A stretch of 64,000 nucleotides of DNA from Cloeon dipterum (Eukaryota > Arthropoda > Insecta > Ephemeroptera > Baetidae). The position numbers and the translations under genes are program-made. Of this stretch, positions 31,601 through 42,400 are shown piece after piece. The notes under the pieces were generated by a model, which did not search any database, was not told where the DNA came from, and saw only the letters and a program-made list of their open reading frames with translations. The stretch is from NCBI RefSeq assembly GCF_949628265.1, contig NC_088789.1, forward strand, positions 682,001 through 746,000. Reading direction: 5' to 3'. Position 1 is the first letter of the stretch. Each line of letters begins with the position of its first letter.

Positions 31601-34600
31601 GGAGCCTTCCCGGGCGTCGTACGGGCGGCGGGTTTGGACCCTCGACACCCTGAGTCCAACCAAGACCATCTACCCGGTCCTCGCCGTGCAGCCACAGCGA
31701 CCACCATACTTTTTGAGCAACAGGAGAACATCGCCTACAGTTATTTTGTGATCGGAACTCGACCTTTGTTTCCAGTGATGAGTACAAAATTATTTTTTTG
31801 ATAGCGCTAGTTCACACACCACGATTGTCAACCCCTACTAACCTCTTCCTTTTTTTATATACTTGCCAAGACAAAAGATGACACGTCACAATACAATTTT
31901 TAGTCTTTTGTAATAAACTGGCAGCAGTATTTTTTTCATTTTCTTGAATTGTCACTAGTTTCATTTTCTTTATTTCACCCAGAAATTTGAATTTCGTGTC
32001 AATTAGATTTACGAATCGGATGGCCGCAGCGAACCCTTGAAATTAATTTGATTTAAATCCTGGATGAGAATTCAGTTGCGTACCTTTTGCTTATTTAAGG
32101 TTAAAATTTAAATAAATAAGCTGGCATTCCTTACTTTTCAACTAAAATTTAGATTAATGGCATTTGGCCATCATAAAGGGAAGAAAATTAAATTAATTTC
32201 TTAAAATCTGCCTACACTCTTTGGCCTGTTACTGACCTTAGAGGCGCCTTGACCAGGCGCCAATATCGACAGTCAAGAGCACCGTATATTTTACAAAATT
32301 GGCATTTATTTTCAATTAAAAATATCGGAAATTAGACCCCCTCGGATTTTTTTCATGAAAACGTAGAAATGTAGCCCTGAATTTAAGGATTTGTGTTGGG
32401 CGTCCAGCACGACAACATCATCCGGCGATTTTACTTTCGTAATTTACGTCGGAATTTGATCTGTAGCCCCACATGTTATGCATATGATTACTTAGAAAAA
32501 TAAACTAGCTTTCCAGTGAGGTGATTAAATTTTTTTTTGTCAAGTCTCAAGTAATAGCGGCGCGCGAAAAGAAAATACAAAATTTTTAAATATTGACACT
32601 TTTGCCAATCTCAAATTTCGGGTTCTAACCATCAGAATTGCAAAAACTATACCCACCGTTGGACTCGTCTCGACCTACCCTAACCAGCTGAAAGTTTTAG
32701 GGGTGCTTTTACCCCCTAACCCTAAGTTGATATACTTAAACCCCCTTAAAAAAAGTAATGTAGCGTCCTATATTGCCAGTCGGTCTAGGAGTTTTAAATT
32801 GTAAGATGGTCCGAAATGGTCCGAGGCAAGTGGCCCTTGAGTGGGCTGGGTCCCTGTGCAGCCTGGTGCGCCCATGTTATCCGTTCGCGGTGTTATTGGG
32901 ACCCGGGTTTCAGCATTCGTGCTAGTGCAGTGCGCGCCCTTCCCGGTCCTCGGACAGGGATAAAATGAGCAAAAAAAAAAAATAAAAAAAAGAAATTATG
33001 GCCTGTAGGATGCGTTAGTGTTGCCGTCCGTCGCTTCGATCTCTCTTTTTAATATTTCGGGGGAGCGATGTTAGTTTCTCAAGCTGGCACATGTGTTCGC
33101 GCTACAAGAACAAAGCGTGGGTTAACAGTGGGATGCCAGGCGAGGGAAGAGGGTCAAATAGCCTCCTCGCAACAAAAATTACTGTTAACCCAGAATAAAT
33201 ACAGCAGGCCCGGACTGGTAATCGGGCGCACCGGGCGAAACCCCGGTGGGCCGCGGCCGAAGTGGGCCGCCCGGACCGCCCAATATTTCCAAGACTGTCG
33301 AGCGGCCCGCGTTTGTGGCTGTCGCGGCCCATATTTTTTTAGTGGCTTTCCCGTGTTGGGACTGGGGCTGGAGGCAACACACGCTCTTATTATTCAGTTC
33401 CTTGTTTTAGCTAAAATAATTTCAAAATCATAGGAAAAATCTTTTTAAAAAAAATCGAAAAAATAAAGTTTCATTTTCGTTACGTTTTTTGCATACCCAT
33501 ACCTGCCCATCGCTTTGGCCGTCCGGCCCGTTCCTCATTATCATATTTCTGTTGGGGAGTGAGCAAACGGGAAAAACTATCATCTCCTTATATTTTTTTC
33601 GTTTTTGCACACAGGAATAGAAATTAAACCGAGAGCTTGATCAGGTACTAGGAATCGGTTGCTCCCACTCCGAGAGTGAAAAATTCGCTATGCGTGTTTG
33701 AAACTAGCGCGGAAATTATTGAATGCATTATTTGGGCTGCGTTTTAATTAGATTTTTTGATGAAAATAGGCCAACAAACGGCCGAGGGAGCTAAAACTTC
33801 TTTTTTTCCATTTTAGAACTTTTGACCGGCGGCAGGCGTGCCTGGCGAACTAAAACCAAAGCGGCTGGCCAAGATTTTGCCAGGCTGGCTGTTGTGAGTG
33901 CTCTAGTATACGTTTCTAATTTTATTTAGAAGTCAAATATTTAAAAAATTATCAAGAAAAAAATTAATGTCAAACTGATTTGTTCAAAAGGGAAAAAAGG
34001 TAATATTAATCTGACAATCTGACAAAAATATTTAGTGCTCTGAATCTGAACCTCGTATAAGAGTGAATTTTGAGCAACACAGATTTTAACAACGCAACCT
34101 TATTCAACTGTCAAGTTTTCCCAGTTTTCCAAACTAATTAGGCCAGAATAGGTCGATTATTGATCCATTTGACGTCACTCCATCCATTTCAGATGATATA
34201 TATTTAAACTGCACAACTAAATAATCCGTACAATTAAAAATCAGTTGACATGAATGGCAGCTTCCTCGGTGAATAGCGAGCTTTATATTTTTCCGCATTT
34301 CTACAGAACATAAATATCCTGCTCTACTAGTTTCGGCTCACAGAAAATTTTTTCACTGTGAGTATCAAAATGCTGTTCTCAAATTAATAATGCAACTTTG
34401 GGTCTCACAGTCACAGTGAGTATCAGAGGCGGCCGGACGCTTCTCGTACTCACTGTGAGATCGAAACACTCGTTCTCAGTTGAGACTGAAGCGAGCGGCG
34501 ATTTTTGTCATCACAGTGCTGAGTACGAGAAGCGGCCGATCGCTTTTGATACCTTTTCTTGCGCAAAAAAATCAAGAAATGAATTCATTCCATTTTCCCC

Positions 34601-35413
34601 TTGTGAAAATCTAAGATTTTTGGTGGGAAGTGGTCAAAATTTCCTCTACTGTACGCATTTTTTTCTTTTAAATTGCCATTTGCTGCTTCAATTTCTCCAA
34701 AAAGTTTTCTGAAAATTTTTGAAGTCGAGGTCATGAGCAAATAATTAGAAAATTATTGAAAACTGAGATTTAAATATGGTCTGCAAGAAAATGGTAAAAA
34801 ATCGAAAAAAACTTTTTACCACTGCACCGCGTTTTTTTAAATGCCGGTCTTTTCCAACCCTGCTCTCTATCCATCGAGGAAGCTGCCTTTTATTTCAATT
34901 GAAAATTATAAAAGTTCGGGGGGGGGGGGAGGTAGTGGGCCGCGGTGGCTCGGTGGGCCGCGAAAATCAAAAGTCCCCGGAACAAAATTTGGTGCCAGTC
35001 CGGGCCTGAAATACAGAATAATAATATAAAATGTATGCAACCCGCTTTGAATTAAAAAGGTTTAAGCAACCGGCAGTACTGATCAAAGGAAGTTATGCAA
35101 CCAGCTTATCATGTTAAGTGCCGTTCCTAGCCTGAAGGGTGAAACCCGTGCAATTTAAGCACAGTGTTTTGCTTTACGTTTCCTGCCATGTTTTGTTATA
35201 GGTTTTGTTATATGTTTTGTTACAGTTTTGGATTCAAAATTTTTGTTAAGGGTTTAGATCTCCGAACTGCTCGAATACCTCCTATTACTTTCACGCTCCT
35301 GAGGGTGCCTTAACAATGCGAGCCAACGGGCTGGTAAAGTAATAATAAGCATAATAAGTAAGTAAAAGTAATAATGGTAATAATGAAAAAGCTTCTGGGA
35401 AATTACTTACCAT
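19628..35413 (-). CDS. Nine-exon gene of unknown function (520 aa)
   Basis: Exons: 35413-35411 (ATG only, directly at a GTAAGT donor), 30527-30377, 29959-29833, 29691-29609, 29202-28995, 28448-28348, 23202-22911, 22464-22131, 19891-19628. All introns are GT-AG, phases agree, and the total is 1563 nt. The N-terminal half is serine/acid-rich (SDYSSES..., SSDDE), then basic and coiled-coil-like (EEDKQRFEKHLQ, MQQLEENNRRRLL). The C-terminal half contains two related segments, KCEYGGQPIGIFLGER and KFQFGGPPFIISLNGRK. I do not recognise the family. The GGPP-type segments faintly recall mRNA 3'-processing factor Pcf11, but no CID is visible, so I give no name. Introns 1 and 6 are 4.9 and 5.1 kb and full of repeats; intron 6 holds another gene on the opposite strand. 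Confidence 0.72.
20383..21422 (-). mobile_element. Small non-autonomous LTR element (TRIM-like)
   Basis: Two direct repeats of about 140 bp, 20383-20521 and 21280-21422, each TGTAGTTGCGG...GGATATAACA, flank 758 bp. Next to the left copy is a pyrimidine run (aaatcttccccctttttt) that is a polypurine tract on the minus strand. Next to the right copy the minus strand reads AAGTGGCGACGAGGATGAG, in the primer-site position. So it is oriented leftward. The inside has no pol; a 69-codon basic ORF near 20931-21140 may be a gag remnant. I found no matching target duplication. It sits in the last intron of the nine-exon gene. Confidence 0.75.
21423..22130. other. Intron sequence with (CA)n run
   Basis: Holds a short CA microsatellite near 21769-21790 and otherwise nothing recognisable. 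Confidence 0.4.
23305..23493. mobile_element. Fold-back MITE of about 189 bp
   Basis: Two arms of about 66 bp are near-perfect inverted copies. The left arm runs from aataattt through aatattttacactgttctt to aaatgcaaccaat; the right arm is its reverse complement, ending at 23493. The loop is about 57 bp. No coding capacity. AT-rich, in intron 6 of the nine-exon gene. Confidence 0.85.
23494..24604. other. Intron sequence, repeat-like
   Basis: No gene. Includes TGACCTTGACCTTTGACCT near 24079-24097, tandem half-sites of the nuclear-receptor type (TGACCT). It may belong to a repeat rather than an enhancer. Confidence 0.3.
24605..24850 (+). repeat. GC-rich dispersed repeat, copy A
   Basis: Shares with copy C (27940-28190) nearly the whole stretch ggcgcgcactg...agcacgaatgctga...caataacaccgcgaacgga...gggcgcaccaggccgcac...cccactcaagggccacttgcc...gctagacattcgtcccg. 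Far higher in GC than its surroundings. No ORF. Confidence 0.85.
25307..26683 (+). CDS. Secreted protein of unknown family, nested gene (415 aa)
   Basis: Exons 25307-25321, 25384-25485 and 25553-26683, with GT-AG introns of 62 and 67 nt, all phase 0, total 1248 nt. The first exon gives only MMFLR. Joined to the second it makes an N-terminal hydrophobic run ending near VSSSRN that looks like a signal peptide. The rest (about 390 residues) is hydrophilic, lysine-rich, with few cysteines and no repeats or membrane segments. I recognise no domain. AATAAA at 26747 lies 64 bp after the stop. The gene sits on the opposite strand inside intron 6 of the nine-exon gene. The start rests on splice-site reading only; no TATA box is evident. 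Confidence 0.75.
26919..27116. mobile_element. MITE rich in ATCGAT motifs
   Basis: Terminal inverted repeats aatgcatttagacat (26919-26933) and atgtctaaatgcatt (27102-27116). Inside, many ATCGAT/TATCG words recur (near 26955-27080), several as TATCGATA. No ORF. Confidence 0.7.
27353..27425 (-). repeat. GC-rich dispersed repeat, copy B (partial, inverted)
   Basis: gcattcgtgctaatgcagtgcgcgccc...gacagggataaaaag is the reverse complement of the start of copies A and C. It faces copy C across about 515 bp. Confidence 0.8.
27940..28190 (+). repeat. GC-rich dispersed repeat, copy C
   Basis: Full-length partner of copy A, described there. Together with inverted copy B it makes a structure from 27353 to 28190 with ends facing each other. 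Confidence 0.85.
28811..28966 (+). repeat. Dispersed repeat, copy 1 of a second family
   Basis: Shares tcaaccgttagatgg, then gcgcttctgattggtcgctggac, then atttcgacgccatattga and tctgaccggcggga with 30793-30967 in the same order and orientation. No ORF. Confidence 0.8.
30793..30967 (+). repeat. Dispersed repeat, copy 2 of the second family
   Basis: Diverged partner of 28811-28966, in intron 1 of the nine-exon gene, about 2 kb away. Confidence 0.8.
31049..32825. other. Intron 1 sequence with a GC-rich island
   Basis: 31540-31700 is markedly GC-rich and open on both strands for 60-110 codons without start/stop logic or motifs that I can name. It could be an old processed pseudogene or a SINE. 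The rest is AT-rich with nothing recognisable. Confidence 0.3.
32826..32968 (-). repeat. GC-rich dispersed repeat, copy D (inverted)
   Basis: Reverse complement of the first 145 bp of copies A and C (ggcccttgagtgggctgggt... to ...cctcggacagggataaa). Confidence 0.85.
33205..35008. mobile_element. Non-autonomous hAT-like DNA transposon with 8-bp target duplication
   Basis: Terminal inverted repeats CAGGCCCGGACTGG at 33205 and CCAGTCCGGGCCTG ending at 35008, 1804 bp apart. They are flanked by a perfect 8-bp direct repeat AAATACAG (33197-33204 and 35009-35016), the target duplication length of the hAT superfamily. Just inside both ends are gtgggccgc-rich subterminal runs. No transposase ORF. Inside, 34415-34465 is an inverted repeat (tcacagtgagta / tactcactgtga), perhaps a nested small element. 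Confidence 0.9.
35009..35410. other. Start of intron 1, no feature seen
   Basis: From the right target duplication to the first donor of the nine-exon gene. No ORF or motif that I recognise. Confidence 0.4.
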
Positions 35414-36016
35414 AGTTGTGAAAGTGCAGAAGTTCTAAATACTAATCACTTATATCTCAGCAGGGAGCTACGTCGTTTACGCTCTGCACTGGTCGATCTG
35501 CACGCGTTAAAGTCTCTGCTCTAACTAGCTGCTGCCGCCTAAGGAGAGTAAAGGTTACTCTCCTTACTGCCGCCGTGCTGCCGCTATCCAGCATCTTTTT
35601 TGGGCTATCATGACTAATAAAAAACCGGTATTTTCTGTGTAATGGAAATATTAATTGGTTATTCCCAAGAAAATATAGTTTTCAAAAAAAAAATTCATGT
35701 GAAATGATATTTAAAAAAACCAATCTAAAATTATGAAATATTTAATATTTCAGTGCCGAAGGATATTTAGTTATAACCGGTACTAATGCTGCTGTGTATC
35801 GGAATGTGACCAATCACAGATAACATACATAACACACACACACTCGTTCTTACGACCGCGTCGCCACCTACTGGAAATTGGATAAACCTTTAATCAAAAC
35901 AAAATCATCTCTTTTCTGCCCGCCACTAACTAAGCTAACTTGTCGGCGGTTTCTTTGCAAAATCCACAGTTTCTGTTTGTATTTTGCGTTAAGAATTAGT
36001 TCCACTGCGAAAAGCA
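35414..36016. promoter_or_regulatory. Shared promoter region of the nine-exon gene and RNF113A
   Basis: 603 bp separate the two divergent start codons. No TATA box stands out. Includes a short CA run near 35832-35842. Both start sites must lie here. Confidence 0.45.
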
Positions 36017-37426
<1,410 letters not shown>

Positions 37427-37513
37427 GGTTGGTGAATTAAAGTGCAAATCGATTTTTAACATTAAACAAAAATATAGAAGCGATTTATTAGCTCTCATTC
37501 AACATAACATCAG

Positions 37514-38951
37514 TTATTCTTGGCTCGGACGCTCGATTCCTCTCACAGTGTAGCCGTAACCATACCTCGGAGCAGCCTGAAAACACAAAAGTTATTTTTG
37601 AGCGGCAAGAACAATTTGTTGGTTAAATTGGACTAAAGTTGAGCGCTGTTAAATTCACCCAAATGATTTAATGTCAGGTCGTCGTGACCATTTTTAATTG
37701 TAAAAGAAGTAGTGACTCTGAATAGTGTGTAAAATTGAGAGTTTCCTACAATTTATTGATTTCCTGTGTTTTTATACCTGTCCAAGAAATATTAATGGAA
37801 CTCTTGCTTCTATTCTTGCAAATTCCTTTTGCCACATTCATGAGAAAAACTTGAAATATAAAACTCATTTAAGTTGCAAAAGAGTTCATATTTCGCGCGG
37901 TCACGGTTTTTTCGCCATTTTCATCTCTTCAGACGGATCAACCCCAAATTTCAAATACTGACCACATTAACGGTGAAGATCTGCTCGCGGTAGAGGCGAG
38001 CGTGGGCAGGGTTGAGGGGTGGCAGCGGGGGCAGGTGCTGGTGCTGGTAGGAAATGGCGTTGGTGGCGGCGACGCCAGCGTGGTAGGCGAGCACCTGGCC
38101 CTGCTGCGTGGCCGGCAGCAGGTTGATCTCGTGGTACGGCTTCTCGGGGGCGGGAGGGGCAGGGGGGCCGTTGCGCACCAGGCTGTGGCTGACGCGGCTG
38201 CTCGACTGCTCGTCGTGCTGCGTCTGGCCCTGGTAGGCGTAGCGCACGGCGCCGTTCGCCAACTCGGTCACTTGCTGCTTCAGCTCGTGATCGCTCTGCT
38301 CGGCGGCGCCGCTGGCCGGCGCCTCGGTCGACACCACCTCGTTCTCGGCCGCTGCCACTGGTTCTTCGACCTGAAATAAAGATTTTTAAACAGGAGCCGA
38401 TTACAAAATCCTAAAAACACGATTTGTGACACTTATAAATTTTGGTTTCGGGGCCCAGGCGGGGCCCTTTGGGCCCGACGGTACTGATTCGAGCACCAAT
38501 CGATGCCCCTTGGTGATAAGCGTCCGCCCATGTTCGGTTTTCCAAAATCGGACCATTTTTAGAATTTATACAAATTTTTTCGGTTCATTTTTCGAGAAAG
38601 CAAAAATTCTTAAAATAATTTTCCACAATTAAACTATAGTAATTACAAAAGAAAAACAGTTAATTTAATTTTAAATCGATTTCTACCTTGTTTGAAGACA
38701 CAACCTTTGCAGCAGTTTCGGCAACGAGGGCGTCGGCAGTGGTGGTGACCTCCGCGGCGTCGTCGACGTCGTTGTAGTAGTTGAGGGAGACTTGGTATTC
38801 AGGTTGGTTGATGTTGACCGTGGTGGCGGCGGGCAAGCACTGTGCCACGGCCAGCAGGCCCAAAAACGCAAACATCTGAATCAGAAATAAATCAAACAAT
38901 ATTTTTTCGACAATTTAAAAAATGCGGAAAACGCACAACTCTGGTTGCCAT
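37514..38951 (-). CDS. Secreted cuticle-like protein (223 aa)
   Basis: Exons 38951-38940, 38875-38687, 38370-37963 and 37576-37514, all phase 0, sum 672 nt. The first two exons encode MATR plus a hydrophobic signal peptide (MFAFLGLLAVAQC). The mature part is rich in valine, alanine, glutamine and proline (NGPPAPPAPEK), with YAYQGQTQ and a final RYGYGYTVRG, a composition like insect cuticle proteins. No chitin-binding RR consensus is visible. If exon 3 is read through instead of spliced, it stops at 37951. I prefer the spliced end because the phase fits and AATAAA lies about 30 bp after the TAA. A TATA box and initiator lie just upstream. Confidence 0.75.
38451..38570 (-). repeat. GC-rich intronic repeat, partner of 50600-50705
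   Basis: gggcccaggcggggccctttgggcc...cgatgccccttggtg...gcgtccg...cggttttcca matches the reverse complement of 50600-50705 in the same order. It lies in the intron between exons 2 and 3 of the cuticle-like gene. Confidence 0.8.
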
Positions 38952-38974
38952 TGTGTTGAGATGTGAGACGAGCG

Positions 38975-39011
38975 ACTGAATGCCTGTCGGGCAGGGATGC
39001 ACGCTTTTATA
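38975..39011 (-). promoter_or_regulatory. TATA box plus TCAGT initiator of the cuticle-like gene
   Basis: TATAAAA at 39011-39005 and TCAGT at 38979-38975 on the minus strand, about 34 bp apart, as in arthropod core promoters. It predicts a 5' leader of about 26 nt before the ATG at 38951. Confidence 0.75.
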
Positions 39012-39149
39012 CCTTGCACTTTCACCCGACAAGTGCAAACTAATTATTACGAAACGCAATGTGGGGCAAGGCCGGGGTGTCGGGTGGCGATTCATTTTGC
39101 AAACACCCCTTAGACTTGATACACCTGGGTATCAAATCTCTCAATCAGC

Positions 39150-39190
39150 CAGCAGATGTTCACACACACACACACACACGCGCGCGCACC
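39150..39190. repeat. (CA)n/(CG)n microsatellite
   Basis: A run of CA changing to CGCG upstream of the cuticle-like gene promoter. 39012-39446 otherwise shows no gene. Confidence 0.8.
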
Positions 39191-39446
39191 AGTCTCACTT
39201 TCCATTCAATACTCTGATTGCGGTTAGGTAAACAAACAGATTGTTTTGTACTCGATGTAAGGAGTTTTTATCGAGACGGAGAAATTAAATTAATTAAATT
39301 TGGATAAGCTATTAAATAAATTTCATTTTAAATTTGTAATTAAATCTTTAAATTTATTTTAAGTTAACGATGATATATGAGTAAAATGATACTTTAAGAA
39401 AAATATTTTGACAAAGGAATGAGCGATTTTTATGCAAATATAAAGA

Positions 39447-42400
39447 TCAGAACTCCCAAGATTCCAGCCAGCGGACAGACTGCATCGTGCTGTTGGGGTC
39501 GTTTCCAGAAGCTCCAGTCATCCCGTACGCCAGAGGAGCAAACAGATAAAAGCTGGAAACAGATTCATTCCACGACCGTGTTAAGTTTCATAGAAAGATT
39601 TGTTCAAACATAAAAAATAGAATCGGAATTTTCAAGTAAAATTACCTGTATGCCAGAGACGAGGCAAATAAACCAAGCAAGCAGTGCCGGAACACAAAAG
39701 CCACCTTTTCAGCCAGCAGCTCTTTCACAACTTCTAGGATGTAGCTGATAATTACCCCTGTGAAAATAAAAATTACAAAATTTAATTAAACTTGAGAAAA
39801 ATGACAAACTCAACAAGTGCCTAAGATTTTCGATTTCTCATGTGATCCATAACGAGAAAATGTAAAAATCACGTTTTCGACGTTAAAAATTAGGATTGTG
39901 ATAGGCTTGTCTCGTATTTGGTCTTAAAATTATCCCAGATAAACTTCACGTAGCTTGAAGAGCCATTTATTCGAATTTTTGCCCTGGACCCGAGATATGG
40001 CCAGCGGAAATCATAGAAAAATTCGGATTTTTCGAAGAATCTGCAGAAATAAATACATGAAAATTTTAATTTTCTTTCAATTATGTACCTGAGAGCATGG
40101 AATTGAACATGAGTGCTGGGAAATAGTGGTGGAAGTAGAGGACGCGGCCCATGATCCAGAATGGAAAGTAGTGGAGCGCCCAGCCAACGAGCAGCCACAC
40201 GCCGGCCGCCAGTTTTTTGTGCTCGTGGCTTCGCACTTCCGGCGAACGCTGGTGCCGTAGCAGCTGGAAGAAGTAAACGCTGCAGAAGAGGGCCAGGAAG
40301 CCCAGGTTGGACCACCAGACCACAGGGTTGCCCAGCAGGTAGATCCGATACTGGTTGCCGGAGAAGAACTGACCCTGAAATAAAAATTATGAAATTATTA
40401 CAAAAAATCATGCTTTTTGGGTTGAAAGTGGATTTCCTTGAAAAATGAAATGAAATTCTATTTTATATACTGATTTAAAATATTATGCTTGCCTTGAGAG
40501 TCGTTTAAAGGTAGATTCAGATTTTTTTAAACCTAAAAATTGGGGTGTAAGCTATAAAATTACCAATTATTGTAAAAAAAACCCTTTGTGAGTTTTAAAC
40601 ATGACTTTTTTTCATGAATTAGATCAGGATTGATGAGAGTTATCAAAAAAGACCAAAATTTTGAAAGTGGACCACCAAGACACCATTCTAAAAAAATTTA
40701 AAAACCAGCAAAAATAGAACTCCAATAATTTTTTCAGATTCTCTTGCAGTTAGTGTTAAAAAATTAACTCTTTTTGTGCAAACCTTGTAATTAATAGGCC
40801 ACTGCCAGGGTTTGGAGGTGACCTCGCCCTCCTTGGGCTTGAGACCGGCGTTGCCCTGCAACATGACGGCGTGCGACTCTAGAAACCGTTCCCAAAAGCT
40901 CGGCGCGTACACTTGCACGGTCACGTTTGGCACTGCAAATAAATCCATTTGTCATTGCACGGTTTCGAAACGCATTAATTCTATTACATTTGGGCGAAAA
41001 GTTGTCTTCGACATTCCACAGAGCGTTCTTGTCCCTGAAGTTGGGGTTGCACGACACCTCCTGCTGTTCAAAACCCCTGAAATGCGAATAATGAAGAATT
41101 GCTAAGACTTTTTTGGCTTTTGTGATTACCATTTTGGCAGCTGCTTTCCTGAGGTGGTCAACACGCACTTCTGCAGGTGATGAATCAGTCGGAACTTGCT
41201 GGTGACTGTCAGCACGGGCTGGTTTTTCACTCCGCCGTCTATGTGCACCACCCAAACGTCATTTGCATCGCCAGTTCCATTCTAAACGTAAAAAAATTCA
41301 CAACTTTATTTTGCACATTCCGAAAAAATCTATATTGACAATAATAATCCATATCTATAAAATTTAATATCACCCAAAAGCAAATTTAATAACCAAAATG
41401 TAGACAAAAAAATTGAACAATTATTTTAAAATCTTGATTTATATCTCCATCTGTCTGGAAAAAAATTATTTATACAAATTCGTTTTTTTCTGAACACCAT
41501 TCATGTTTTTTTCCAATTATATAAGGTTTAAGAAAATTATAAAAATTCATGAGAATTCAAGCAAAAATTTATCCTCATTTGATGCCCAAAAAACACAGAA
41601 TATAACATTCTTCTCTGACATTTTGAGTCAAAATGCTGGTATGGCCGAAGTAAAAGGCCAAAAGTCATAACAAAATATCGCCGTACCTCTCCATATCCAG
41701 TGACTTGCAAGTGTTTCCTCGTCATTGGCGCTGGCTCTTTGTGCGAGTGCAAATTTCTCTTGGTGACCAAGTGCTCAAGACGGACGTACTGCCCATGCCG
41801 CAGAATTTGAACCTCGTCTTTGTCTTCCGGCTCGATTTCAGCAATTGATTTTATGGCCCACTTGTTGTTTTCGTCCTTGTGCGTGTAAGCCGTGATCTGC
41901 TGCTGGTGAGCACCCACCCCTTCAGGGTAGAGGTGCCAGTGGGAGTGCAGGTAGCCGCCTCCCGTCCGGTGGTTCTTCAGCGACACCACAGCTCCGTAAG
42001 AAACCTCTGTAATTTATTTCAACATAATTTAAAAAATCAGAACCACCATTTGTTTGCATTTAAAACTATTAAAAATTTAAATTTGAAGGAATAACATCAT
42101 TAGGGTGGAAATATGGTCATCTAAAACCCGGCAGATCATTAGGGGAGGTCAATACGAGTCGAAAAGTGTGCCGCTTTGAAAATTCTGACTCGAGAACTCG
42201 AGATATGGCCAAGATAAAACTCACCCTTTAGTGTTCGAAGCCACCGGAAGATAACGCCACCGTATAATTTGGATTTAAAGGCATTTCCGCTGCGATTTCA
42301 GACTCAGTCCTGTCACTTTGCATTTTTTACTTAATATGCTTTCTTTTGACGTGCTGAAAACCAAAATTGGCTATGCAAATCCCCATAAAATCAAGAAAAT

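Noticed and set aside
38002-38379. Plus-strand ORF of 125 codons
   Set aside because: Antisense shadow of exon 3 of the cuticle-like gene.
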